Source: AC-32 sp963813435
Lineage (GTDB): Bacteria > Actinomycetota > Thermoleophilia > Gaiellales > Gaiellaceae
NCBI GenBank assembly: GCA_963813435.1
Contig: CAWEYY010000003.1
Span: forward strand, 806,001 to 870,000
Reading direction: 5' to 3'
DNA length: 64,000 nt
The notes below the pieces were generated by a model, which made no database searches, had not been told where the DNA came from, and saw only the letters and a list, made by a program, of their open reading frames with translations. Position numbers and translations under genes: made by a program. Shown here in pieces: positions 56,988-64,000 of the stretch; position 1 is the stretch's first letter, and every line of letters starts with the position of its first letter.

Positions 56988-57628
56988 CCGAGGACCGGCT
57001 CCGAGCGGCGGTGGCGTCCGGTGCGCTCGGCGCCGAGGAGAACTACCGCGCGCTCCTGCAGGCCACTGTCGAGGTCGCGCGCGCAATCTTCGGCGCCCGC
57101 GCGTCGTCTGTCTTCCTCTTCGACGAGGAGGCGGACGAGCTCGTCTTCGAGGCCGTCGCCGGAGAAGGGGCGAACGAGCTGATCGGGCGCCGCTTCCCGT
57201 CGAGCACGGGCGTCGCGGGCTGGGTACTCGTCACGCGCCAGCCGCTCGTGATCGAGGAGCTCGAGAGCGATCCGCGCTTCGCGCGCGAGGCCGCGGAGTC
57301 GACCGGCTTCGTCCCGAAGGGCCTGATGGCCGTGCCGCTCCTGCACGACGAGCGGGCCCTCGGCGTGCTCGAGGTGCTCGACCGCCCGCAGCAGGCGGCG
57401 TTCTCGCTCCAGGAGATGGAGCTGCTCGGCCTGTTCGCCAACCAGGCCGCGATCGCGCTCGACCTCCTCCAGAAGGCCCGCGAGGCCCAGGGCGTGCTCG
57501 CGGACGAGGGCGGGGACGCGCAGGCCGTGGCGCGCTTCGTCGGGAAGCTCGCCGACGCCGAGCCTGAGCGCCGCGCGGCCGTCCTTCAGCTCCTGGCCGC
57601 GCTCGAGAAGCTTCTGCCCGAATACTAA
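56984..57628 (+). CDS. GAF domain protein
   Basis: A 214-residue protein. Residues 15-165 form a GAF sensor: LLQATVEVARAIFGARASSV, FLFDEEADELVFEAVAGEGA, then STGVAGWVLVTRQPLVIEEL and MAVPLLHDERALGVLEVLDR. The last 45 residues are a helical tail (VARFVGKLADAEPERRAAVL). No output domain is present, so it must signal through partners or bind a small ligand only. It starts with GTG overlapping the subtilase stop and ends the operon, followed directly by a terminator. Confidence 0.88.
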   Translation: MTEDRLRAAVASGALGAEENYRALLQATVEVARAIFGARASSVFLFDEEADELVFEAVAGEGANELIGRRFPSSTGVAGWVLVTRQPLVIEELESDPRFAREAAESTGFVPKGLMAVPLLHDERALGVLEVLDRPQQAAFSLQEMELLGLFANQAAIALDLLQKAREAQGVLADEGGDAQAVARFVGKLADAEPERRAAVLQLLAALEKLLPEY

Positions 57629-57651
57629 GAGGGAGCCTTTCGGCTCCCTCT
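57628..57651. terminator. intrinsic terminator after the GAF gene
   Basis: AGAGGGAGCC (57628-57637) and GGCTCCCTCT (57642-57651) form a perfect 10-bp stem with a TTTC loop. It closes the xseA-to-GAF operon on the plus strand and can also serve the convergent small gene that ends at 57674. Confidence 0.85.
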
Positions 57652-57673
57652 CGGCTGGACTGAGCTCGAAGTC

Positions 57674-57892
57674 CTAGTTGATCTTGGGCGAGTTGATCTT
57701 TGGGGAGTTCAGGTGCACGTGCGCCTCGACGTCGTCGTCTTCGTCGTTCTTGTTCATGGTCTTCCCGAGGGTTGGATCCTCGGGCTCACCGAGATTCGCG
57801 TTCTTATGGACGTGGCCCTCGACGTCCTGCTCCTCTGGGTTGCCCTTGTGGGCTCCCTTATGAGCACCCTTATGCGCTTCCTTCTCCTCCAT
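57674..57892 (-). CDS. small His-rich repeat protein with DVE(A/G)HVH motifs
   Basis: 72 residues. The N-terminus has three AHKG repeats (EAHKGAHKGAHKG). Two copies of an acidic-to-histidine motif follow: EEQDVEGHVHKNANL near 21 and DDDVEAHVHLNSPKI near 53, ending with the repeated SPKINSPKIN. It is very polar and probably unstructured; the histidines could bind metal. A strong RBS, AGGAGG, lies eight bases before the ATG at 57892. Short proteins with DVEAHV motifs are familiar in actinobacteria and are sometimes suspected peptide precursors; nothing here proves that. Confidence 0.75.
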   Translation of the reverse strand: MEEKEAHKGAHKGAHKGNPEEQDVEGHVHKNANLGEPEDPTLGKTMNKNDEDDDVEAHVHLNSPKINSPKIN

Positions 57893-58000
57893 GCGTCGTG
57901 CCTCCTTTCGGAATCTCTCGAACTCACACACTAGACGGTAGCGACGCCGAAAATCTTCCCTCCCTTGTGAGAACGGCGCAACTAGGCCATTCTCCGCGCG
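57893..58000. other. divergent intergenic region
   Basis: 108 bases between the small His-rich gene and the MFS-cNMP gene, slightly AT-richer than the average (AAAATCTTCCC). It presumably holds both promoters. I see no convincing boxes or palindromes. Confidence 0.3.
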
Positions 58001-59650
58001 GTGCGGGCCCTGCGCGAACAGTTCGGCGAGTCCCTCCGCGCGATGCGGGAGGTCTTCCGCAACCCCGGCCTGCGGAAGCTCCAGCTCGCGTGGGCGGGGT
58101 CGATCATGGGCAGCTGGGCCTACAGCGTCGCGCTGGTCGTCTACGCCTACGACGTGGGCGGGGCCGGCGCGGTCGGGCTCATGGGGCTCGTGCGCTGGCT
58201 GCCGGCCGCGGTCGCGTCCCCGTTCGCGGCGACCATGGGAGACAGATACCCGCGCGTCCGGGTCATGCTCGGAGCCGACCTCCTCAGGGCGGCGGCGCTC
58301 GCGGGGATGACCGCGTGCGTCCTGCTGGACTCCCGGGCCGTGGTGGTCTACGCCCTCGCCGCATCGGTCGCGGTGTTCTCGACGGCGTTCCAGCCCGCGC
58401 AGGCGGCGCTCCTGCCGGTGCTCGCGCGGACCCCGGAGGAGCTGACGGCCGCGAACGTGAGCTCGAGCACGCTCGAGAGCCTCGGGTTTTGCGTCGGGCC
58501 GGCCCTTGGCGGCGTGCTGCTCGCAGTGTCGAGCACGTGGGTCGTCTTCGTCTTCACGGGCGCAACCTTCCTCTGGTCGGCGCTGCAGCTGCTCGGCCTG
58601 CGAGGCACGACCGAGCCGGAGCGCGAGGAGGAGCGGCGCAACCTGATCCACGAGACCGCCGACGGCGTCCGCGCGATCGCCGGCGACCGGCGGCTTCAGC
58701 TCGTGATCGGGCTCTTCTCCGCGCAGACGCTCGTGAACGGGGCGATGAACGTCCTGATCGCAGTCTGCGCGCTGCAGCTGCTCGATCTCGGGCCGGGAGG
58801 AGTCGGCTACCTGAACGCCGCGGTCGGAGTCGGAGGCCTCGTCGGCGCCTTCGCCTCGCTCGCACTCGTGACCAGGCGGCGCCTCGCTCCCGCGTTCGGG
58901 CTCGCGATCGCCGGCGCGGGTGGACCGCTCCTGTTCGTGGCGCCTCGGCCGACCACAGCGGTCGCCCTCGTCGCGTTCGGCCTGATCGGCATCTCGACGA
59001 TCGTCGAGGACGTCGCCGGATTCACGATCCTGCAGCGGACCACGCCGTCAGAGGTGCTCGCCCGCGTCTTCGGGATCCTGCACAGCCTGTTCTTCGCGAC
59101 CGTGGCCCTGGGCGCCGTGCTGGCGCCGCCGCTGATCCACCTGATCGGAGTCCGCTGGGCGCTCGTCGCTGTCGGCTTGGTGCTGCCGGTCCTCGCCTTC
59201 GCGGCGCGGATCCCGCTGGCCTCGCTCGACGAGGAGTCGGTCGACCGGACGCGCGAGATCGAGCTCCTGCGGGCGATGCCGATGTTCGCGCCGCTCTCGC
59301 CGCCCGTACTCGAGGGCCTTGCCTCCCAGCTCGTCCACATCCAGGCCCCCGCGGGCGAGACAATCGTCAGCCAGGGCGACGTGGGGGACCGCTTCTACGT
59401 CGTCGCGTCGGGCGAGGTCGCCGTCAGCGTCGACGGGCAGCAGCTGGCGACGCAAGGCCCCGGAGACCACTTCGGCGAGATCGCGCTCCTGCGTGACGTT
59501 CCCCGCACGGCGACCGTCACCGCGAGGACCGAAACGGAGCTCTTCGCGCTCGAGCGGGACGATTTCGTCGCGGCCGTAACGGGCCACGCGGGCAGCACCG
59601 AGGCGGCCGAGGCGATTGTCGGCGCACGCCTGGGCATGTCGCCGGTCTAG
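58001..59650 (+). CDS. MFS transporter fused to a C-terminal cyclic-nucleotide-binding domain
   Basis: A 549-residue fusion. Residues 1-410 form a 12-segment major facilitator (MREVFRNPGLRKLQLAWAGS start, motif A-like FAATMGDRYPRVRVMLGADL, later VIGLFSAQTLVNGAMNVL). Residues 425-535 form a cNMP beta-roll: ELLRAMPMFAPLSPPVLEGL, GETIVSQGDVGDRFYVVASG, GPGDHFGEIALLRDVPRTAT with phosphate-contacting E and R. The transporter is probably gated or located by ligand binding. The substrate is unknown. It starts with GTG. The paralogous single-domain gene follows after nine bases. Confidence 0.9.
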   Translation: MRALREQFGESLRAMREVFRNPGLRKLQLAWAGSIMGSWAYSVALVVYAYDVGGAGAVGLMGLVRWLPAAVASPFAATMGDRYPRVRVMLGADLLRAAALAGMTACVLLDSRAVVVYALAASVAVFSTAFQPAQAALLPVLARTPEELTAANVSSSTLESLGFCVGPALGGVLLAVSSTWVVFVFTGATFLWSALQLLGLRGTTEPEREEERRNLIHETADGVRAIAGDRRLQLVIGLFSAQTLVNGAMNVLIAVCALQLLDLGPGGVGYLNAAVGVGGLVGAFASLALVTRRRLAPAFGLAIAGAGGPLLFVAPRPTTAVALVAFGLIGISTIVEDVAGFTILQRTTPSEVLARVFGILHSLFFATVALGAVLAPPLIHLIGVRWALVAVGLVLPVLAFAARIPLASLDEESVDRTREIELLRAMPMFAPLSPPVLEGLASQLVHIQAPAGETIVSQGDVGDRFYVVASGEVAVSVDGQQLATQGPGDHFGEIALLRDVPRTATVTARTETELFALERDDFVAAVTGHAGSTEAAEAIVGARLGMSPV

Positions 59651-59659
59651 AATCGCGCC

Positions 59660-60079
59660 ATGGCGGCAACACCTTCCGTAGAGCTGCTTCAGAAGATCCC
59701 GCTTTTCGCGGACCTGAAGCAGAAGGAGCTCGAGCAGCTGCGCAACTCGTTCAAGGAGCGCGTCTTCGAGCCCGGCGAGACCGTGGCGGCCGAAGGTGAG
59801 GCGGTCAACCGCTTCTTCGTGATCGAGAGCGGCGAGGCCGTCGTCGACGTCGGCGGCGACGAGCGAGGCCGGCTCGGGCCTGGCGACTACTTCGGCGACA
59901 TCGCCATGATCGACCTCGGATCGCGGACGGCGACGATCACCGCGGAGGGCGAGCTGCGCTGCTACACGCTGACGTTCTGGGACTTCCGGCCGCTCGTCGA
60001 GAACGATGCGCGCATCGCCTGGCCGCTGCTGCAGGCCATGGCCAAGCGGCTACGCGAGGCCGAAGCCGCCGAGGCCTAG
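59660..60079 (+). CDS. single-domain cyclic-nucleotide-binding (Crp/cNMP) protein
   Basis: A 139-residue beta-roll protein very similar to the one at 54890. It shows SVELLQKIPLFADLKQKELE, GETVAAEGEAVNRFFVIESG and GPGDYFGDIAMIDLGSRTAT, then FWDFRPLVENDARIAWPLLQ and the shared MAKRLREAE end. The phosphate-site glutamate is replaced by aspartate (FGDIAM), which may change ligand preference. ATG start. The 3' end overlaps the convergent glycerate kinase gene by 30 bases. Confidence 0.88.
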   Translation: MAATPSVELLQKIPLFADLKQKELEQLRNSFKERVFEPGETVAAEGEAVNRFFVIESGEAVVDVGGDERGRLGPGDYFGDIAMIDLGSRTATITAEGELRCYTLTFWDFRPLVENDARIAWPLLQAMAKRLREAEAAEA

Positions 60080-60967
60080 AGCCAGCTCCTCCAGGTCCTC
60101 ACGCGCCCGTGCGGGATCTCCGCTCAGCGCCAGCGCCTCGCCCTCCTCCACGCGCCCACCGAAGAGCACGCACTGCACGCCGAGCTCACGGCACGCGCGC
60201 ACGACCTCCCCTGGCGCCTTGCCCTCGAACGTCGTCGCGTCGACAGCCCCCTCGCCGGTGACGACCAGGGCAACGGCCGCCGCTCGCTCGCGAAAGCCGA
60301 TGTGCCGAAGCACGAACTCTGCACCCGGCACGAGCTCGGCGCCGAGCGAGGCGAGTGCGGCACCGAGGCCGCCCGCGGCGCCGGCTCCTTCGAGCTCGCC
60401 GTAGCGCTTTGCGTGCGGGAGGGCCGCCAGACGCTCTTTCAGCCGGGCGACGTCGTCCGGAGACGCTCCCTTCTGCGGCCCGAAGGCCCGCGGCGCCTCG
60501 AGCAGCGTCGCACGCGTGTCGCAAAGGACCGTGGTCGCGGCGGGGAGCCCGTTCAGCGCGCTCAGCAGGCCGGCGCCTCCGTCCATCGTCGCCGTCCCGC
60601 CCAGACAGACGAGCAGCCGCTCGCAGTCGGCGACGGCCGAGATCAGCTCGCCGAGCCCGCGGCTCGAGGCCTCGAGCACGTCGAGCCGGGCCGGGTCGAG
60701 CGGGATCGCGTCCGCGCTCTCGACGACGACGGTTCCGTCAGCGAGTGCGCGGAGTGGAGCCTCGCGCTCCCGGCCGAACGCGTCGTGCACGCCCGCCAGC
60801 CGCAGCACGCGCGCTCCCAGTACCTCTGCGGTTCCCTCGCCGCCGTCGGCGACCGGCGCCTGCTCGGCCTCCACGCCGGCCCGAGCGAACCCGGCGGCGA
60901 GCGCCTCGGCCGCCTCCCACGCGGTGAGAACGCCCTTGAGGCTAGCCGGGGACGCGAGAGCGCGCAC
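60050..60967 (-). CDS. glycerate kinase (GlxK family), short form
   Basis: A 305-residue protein of the glycerate 2-kinase type. Family segments include the N-terminal SLKGVLTAWEAAEALAAGFA, PVADGGEGTAEVL near 50, LLVCLGGTATMDGGAGLLSAL near 120, and ALVVTGEGAVDATTFEGKAP near 235. Members usually have about 370 residues, so this one is short in the central domain. It phosphorylates D-glycerate. The GTG at 60967 overlaps the flippase-like gene's end by 26 bases and is chosen because the family N-terminus begins there; upstream codons are Pro/Arg-rich antisense noise. Confidence 0.85.
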   Translation of the reverse strand: MRALASPASLKGVLTAWEAAEALAAGFARAGVEAEQAPVADGGEGTAEVLGARVLRLAGVHDAFGREREAPLRALADGTVVVESADAIPLDPARLDVLEASSRGLGELISAVADCERLLVCLGGTATMDGGAGLLSALNGLPAATTVLCDTRATLLEAPRAFGPQKGASPDDVARLKERLAALPHAKRYGELEGAGAAGGLGAALASLGAELVPGAEFVLRHIGFRERAAAVALVVTGEGAVDATTFEGKAPGEVVRACRELGVQCVLFGGRVEEGEALALSGDPARAREDLEELALGLGGFGLA

Positions 60968-62060
60968 GTGCGTCTTCGTCCTCGGCCGCGGCCGCGGCGG
61001 CCTCGGCCGCGGCGGCATCCTCTTTCCGCGGCGCCTCGGCCTCCGAGGCGTCGGGCATCTGCCGCAGCATCGCGAGCGAGAGCCCCTCGCGCGCGAGGAA
61101 GATCATGCCCACGCCGATCCCGACCGAGGCCTCGATCAGCTGCAGCCCGAAGCCGAAGGCAATCGCCCTCCCGGCCTGGACGCCGTAGTTGCGCAGCGGC
61201 AGCGCGATCGCCGCCTGGAGCAGGCCGATGTTCCCGGGCCAGAGCGGGAAGAGCGTCGCCACGTTCATCATCAGCAGCACGACGCCCGCCGCGGGCAGCG
61301 GCGCGTAGATGTGGAACGCCCGCATCGCGACGAAGACCGCGAAGAACTGGCAGATCCAGCCACAGCACTGGAAGAAGGCGGCCAGCGCGGCAGGCCCCGG
61401 CTCGTGGAGCACGCCCAGCCCGTAGCGCCCCATCGTCAAGAGCCGCCGAAACGGCCCGAGCCCCTCGTCCCGGACAGACTCGCGGTGATGCCGCGCGCTC
61501 ACAAAGGCGAACGTGAACGCCCCGAACCCGACGACCACGACGACGATCAGGCTCGCGATCGCCCAGTGCGGGATGTCGGCCGTCAGCACCACGTAGATGA
61601 TCAGGCCGAGCGCGGGCACGAGGTCGAAGAGCCGGTGCGCGAACACCGTCCCCACGAGCGCCGCCCAGGTGCCGTCGGCCCGGCCCTGAAAGCGAAGCTT
61701 GCGCGTCAGGACGGCGACCCGCGCGAGCTCGCCGATCCTCCCCGGCAGCACCGCGTTGGCGAAGAGCCCGACGGAGAACGCGGAGAAGACGAGCCGGAAC
61801 TTCGGGTGCGGCGGCGGCATCGCCTGCACGATCACGGTCCGCCACGCGACCGCCCGCAGCACCACGGACAGGAGGTTCAGCGCGATCGCCGCCACGACCC
61901 ACTCCCAGCGGACGCGGTCGAACGTGCGGCCGACCTGAGCCCAGTCCGGGCCACGCCACCACACGAGCGCCACCAGGCCGGCCGCGGCGAGGACAACCAG
62001 CACGGGCCGCGCGATGCGCCACGGCATCGCCGCCGCGAGCCGCTCCACGCGTTCCCTCAC
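60942..62060 (-). CDS. flippase-like / lysylphosphatidylglycerol synthase transmembrane-domain protein
   Basis: A 372-residue membrane protein with about eight segments in the LPG_synthase_TM (UPF0104) pattern. Signatures are LNLLSVVLRAVAWRTVIVQA near 60, VGLFANAVLPGRIGELARVA near 97, and LFPLWPGNIGLLQAAIALPL near 270. Family members translocate or modify lipids. The C-terminal 35 residues are alanine/glutamate-rich low complexity (DAAAAEAAAAAAEDED) and probably unstructured. It starts with GTG overlapping the glycosyltransferase stop by four bases, so the two may build and flip a glycolipid. Confidence 0.87.
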   Translation of the reverse strand: MRERVERLAAAMPWRIARPVLVVLAAAGLVALVWWRGPDWAQVGRTFDRVRWEWVVAAIALNLLSVVLRAVAWRTVIVQAMPPPHPKFRLVFSAFSVGLFANAVLPGRIGELARVAVLTRKLRFQGRADGTWAALVGTVFAHRLFDLVPALGLIIYVVLTADIPHWAIASLIVVVVVGFGAFTFAFVSARHHRESVRDEGLGPFRRLLTMGRYGLGVLHEPGPAALAAFFQCCGWICQFFAVFVAMRAFHIYAPLPAAGVVLLMMNVATLFPLWPGNIGLLQAAIALPLRNYGVQAGRAIAFGFGLQLIEASVGIGVGMIFLAREGLSLAMLRQMPDASEAEAPRKEDAAAAEAAAAAAEDEDARARSRVPG

Positions 62061-63172
62061 AGTAGGCCTTCGTAGACGGCCGCGAGCCGCCGTGCGATGT
62101 CGTCCCAGGAGTAGCGTTCGATCGCAAGCATGCGCGCCGACTCGCCGAGCCGCTGCCGCCGCGTCTCGTCCGCGAGCATCGTCGACACCGCCTCTGCCAA
62201 TGCGCCCGGGTCGCCCGGCGGGACGAGCAGGCCCGTCTCGTCGGTCATGACGTCACGGTACCCGGTGATGTCGGACGCGACCACGGGTACCGCGCACGCG
62301 AAGGCGCGCGTGAGCACCATCCCGAAACTCTCGCCGCCGAGCGACGGCGCCACCAGCGCCTTCGCGGCGAGCAGCTCCTCCGTCAGCGCCTCCTGGCTGA
62401 GAAACCCGAGCGTGTCGATGCTCTCGTCCTTCACGCCCGCACGCGTCAGCGCCAGCCGCACCATCAGCGGGTCGGCGCCGACGATCCGCAGCCGCGCGCC
62501 CGTGCGTTCGTGGATCTCCGGCCAGGCGCGCAGCAGAACCTGCATGCCCTTGCGGGGGTCGTGCCGGCCTACGAAGACGATCCGGTTCTCGCGCCCGCCC
62601 GCGTCTGCCTCGGGCGGGATCAGGACGCCGTTCGGAATGAGGTCGTACTCGGCCGGAAACCAGTGGTTGGCCGACTCACGCGCGGCGGCCGAGACCGCGA
62701 TCCGGTAGTCGATCCGATCCATCAGGAACCCCCAGACCGGCTTGCCGGCCGCCAGCCACTTGAGGTCTCCGAAGGCGTGGAACGTCGCCACCACGGGGCA
62801 CTCGGCCCAGGAGAGCGTCGCGGTGCAGATCACGGGCGTCATCGGCTCGTGCAGGTGGACCACGTCGAACCGTTCACGCTCCAGCACCCGCTTGATGCGC
62901 GGGATCGCGGACGGGCTGAGGACGATGTTGGGCAGCGCGCCGTTGGCCGGGACGATTACGGAGCGCCCGACCGGAATCACGTCGTCAGGCGGCTGGCCGT
63001 GCCGCCCGTGACGCGGGTGCAGCACGCGCGTGAAGCTCCCCGGAGGGTCGTTGCCGATGACCGTGCGCGTCTCCACTCCGAGGCGGCGAAGCGCCTCGAC
63101 CTTGAGCTCGACGTGCTCGATCACCGCTCCCCAGTAGGACCAGGAGTAGGGCACGATGATGCCCACCTTCAT
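62057..63172 (-). CDS. GT4 family glycosyltransferase (PimA-like)
   Basis: A 371-residue GT-B enzyme. The N-terminal Rossmann half begins MKVGIIVPYSWSYWGAVIEH, typical of PimA-type phosphatidylinositol mannosyltransferases. The C-terminal half binds the nucleotide sugar (RIVFVGRHDPRKGMQVLLRA near 197) and carries the E-x7-E motif region PSLGGESFGMVLTRAFACAV near 283. It likely glycosylates a lipid carrier such as phosphatidylinositol. The neighbouring flippase-like gene supports a membrane glycolipid role. ATG start. Confidence 0.9.
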   Translation of the reverse strand: MKVGIIVPYSWSYWGAVIEHVELKVEALRRLGVETRTVIGNDPPGSFTRVLHPRHGRHGQPPDDVIPVGRSVIVPANGALPNIVLSPSAIPRIKRVLERERFDVVHLHEPMTPVICTATLSWAECPVVATFHAFGDLKWLAAGKPVWGFLMDRIDYRIAVSAAARESANHWFPAEYDLIPNGVLIPPEADAGGRENRIVFVGRHDPRKGMQVLLRAWPEIHERTGARLRIVGADPLMVRLALTRAGVKDESIDTLGFLSQEALTEELLAAKALVAPSLGGESFGMVLTRAFACAVPVVASDITGYRDVMTDETGLLVPPGDPGALAEAVSTMLADETRRQRLGESARMLAIERYSWDDIARRLAAVYEGLL

Positions 63173-63184
63173 CGACGCAGGACC

Positions 63185-64000
63185 CTAGTGCCTGCGGGCG
63201 ACCAGGAAGGGCGTGGTGCCGTCGAACAGCGACAGAAACTCCTCCGGGACACCCGCCTCTCGGGCGTACTCGAGGAGCGAGATCCTCTTCACCTCGACCT
63301 CGTCGAAACCGGCCTCGCGACCCAGCTGCTCGTGCTCCTCGTCGGTGTAGAAGGCGAGGCGCGAAGCCATCGGCTCCGGCGCCGCCGGTGTACCTCGCAG
63401 CGCAGGGTCTGCGCACAGTGCGATGAATCGGCCACCCGGCCCGAGCACTCTTCGAATCTCGGAGAAGGCCGCGACGGGCTCAGGCAGAAACCCGAGCACC
63501 CCGGTCATGACAGCAGCGGTGAAGGTGTCGTCCTGGAACGGCAGGCTCGCGGCGTCACCCTCGACGATCTCGAGCCGCCCCTCGCCGATCGCCTGCGCGT
63601 TCTGTTCGCGGGCGAGCCGCATCATGTCCGGGCTGTGGTCGATCGCCCCCGCGCGGCAGCCGCTCTCGAGCGCCTCGTGCAGGAAGGCGCCACCGCCGCA
63701 GCCGACCTCGAGGAGGTTGTCGTCCGGAGTCAACGCGAGCTCCACCAGGATCGCGCGAAAGTTCGGCCAGTGGAAGAGCGGGTCGCCGTAGGTTTCGCGC
63801 GCCTCCGCCCCGCTCGGCCGCCGGGCCCGGCGGTCGGTGAGCCAGTCGCCGTGCGCATCCGGGCCGACGGCACGCAACAGAGGCACGACCGCCTGGGATG
63901 CGAACCACTCTCCGAGCAGCTCGGAGTCGCGGAGTAGCTCGACCCGAACCGTCGTCCCCTCGCCCGTCGCGTCAAATCGGATCTCGACGCGCGCGTGCTC
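63185..64000 (-). CDS. methyltransferase, possibly fused to an N-terminal SRPBCC-type domain (5' end outside window)
   Basis: The frame is open from the window edge to the stop at 63185. The C-terminal 190 residues form a class I methyltransferase: LLEVGCGGGAFLHEALESGC, DHSPDMMRLA, LPFQDDTFTAAVMTGVLGFL and IRRVLGPGGRFIALC. Upstream, without a stop, the frame reads ARVEIRFDATGEGTTVRVEL then LLRDSELLGEWF, a strand pattern seen in SRPBCC/AHSA1 proteins. A GTG at 63886 could instead start a stand-alone methyltransferase of 233 residues. The substrate is unknown. The stop is 12 bases before the GT4 gene start. Confidence 0.8.
   Translation of the reverse strand, partial: EHARVEIRFDATGEGTTVRVELLRDSELLGEWFASQAVVPLLRAVGPDAHGDWLTDRRARRPSGAEARETYGDPLFHWPNFRAILVELALTPDDNLLEVGCGGGAFLHEALESGCRAGAIDHSPDMMRLAREQNAQAIGEGRLEIVEGDAASLPFQDDTFTAAVMTGVLGFLPEPVAAFSEIRRVLGPGGRFIALCADPALRGTPAAPEPMASRLAFYTDEEHEQLGREAGFDEVEVKRISLLEYAREAGVPEEFLSLFDGTTPFLVARRH

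Overview
The window is a 64 kb stretch of very high-GC chromosomal DNA. It is densely packed, with short or negative intergenic gaps, frequent GTG and occasional TTG starts, Shine-Dalgarno sites of the AGGAGG type, and stop/start overlaps such as ATGA and GTGA. The gene set (rplM-rpsI-glmM-glmS-acpS-nnrED-alr order, GuaB3, type-2 PyrF, an HU protein, GerW, many small conserved unknowns) fits a deep-branching actinobacterium. A member of Thermoleophilia (Gaiellales/Solirubrobacterales type) is my best guess, from gene content and style only. No rRNA, tRNA, CRISPR array, prophage or insertion sequence was found.

Layout. 1-13.4 kb (mostly minus strand): cell-wall precursor and housekeeping genes (methyltransferase, CCA-adding enzyme, alr, an ATPase, nnrED, acpS, a HAD phosphatase, then glmS, glmM, rpsI, rplM), with arfB, a duplicated-domain secreted protein and two transporters between them. 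13.4-18.1 kb: uracil-DNA glycosylase, phospholipase D-like protein, GerW, guaA and guaB3. 18.3-24.9 kb: a collagen-like secreted repeat protein, a PfkB kinase, a D,D-carboxypeptidase, a LysM protein, pyrF, HU, pyrE and a Roadblock protein. 24.9-32.4 kb: YihY, rdgB, mgtC, rph, murI, a secreted alpha/beta hydrolase, and an amino-acid-type binding protein plus a secreted protein that both carry +1 frameshifts. 32.4-46.2 kb: small-molecule metabolism including four steps of tyrosine/homogentisate breakdown (HPPD, HmgA, an FAH-family hydrolase, possibly a GST-type isomerase), a covalent-flavin amine oxidase and transporters. 46.2-53.5 kb: FabL-type enoyl reductase, methyltransferases, proline dehydrogenase with MarR regulator, and a membrane/coiled-coil protein. 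53.5-60.1 kb: xseA-xseB leading into a tightly coupled signalling set (cyclic-nucleotide-binding protein, sigma factor, small protein, cytoplasmic subtilase, GAF protein), then an MFS-cNMP fusion and another cNMP protein. 60.1-64 kb: glycerate kinase, flippase-like membrane protein, GT4 glycosyltransferase and a methyltransferase running off the window.

Most notable non-coding signal: a dispersed two-hairpin element of about 60-70 bp occurs four times (12.42, 12.91, 26.27 and 50.39 kb). Its stems differ by compensatory changes while its loop and linker bases are kept. A second repeat of about 51 bp built on GTGTCCCAGGGAC occurs twice, once inside the dacA reading frame. Several strong operator-like palindromes were also found: two GTAACAGTCTGTTAC sites before the amine oxidase/hmgA pair, TTCTTGACGTCAAGAA before the MarR gene, and tandem dyads before an ATPase gene.
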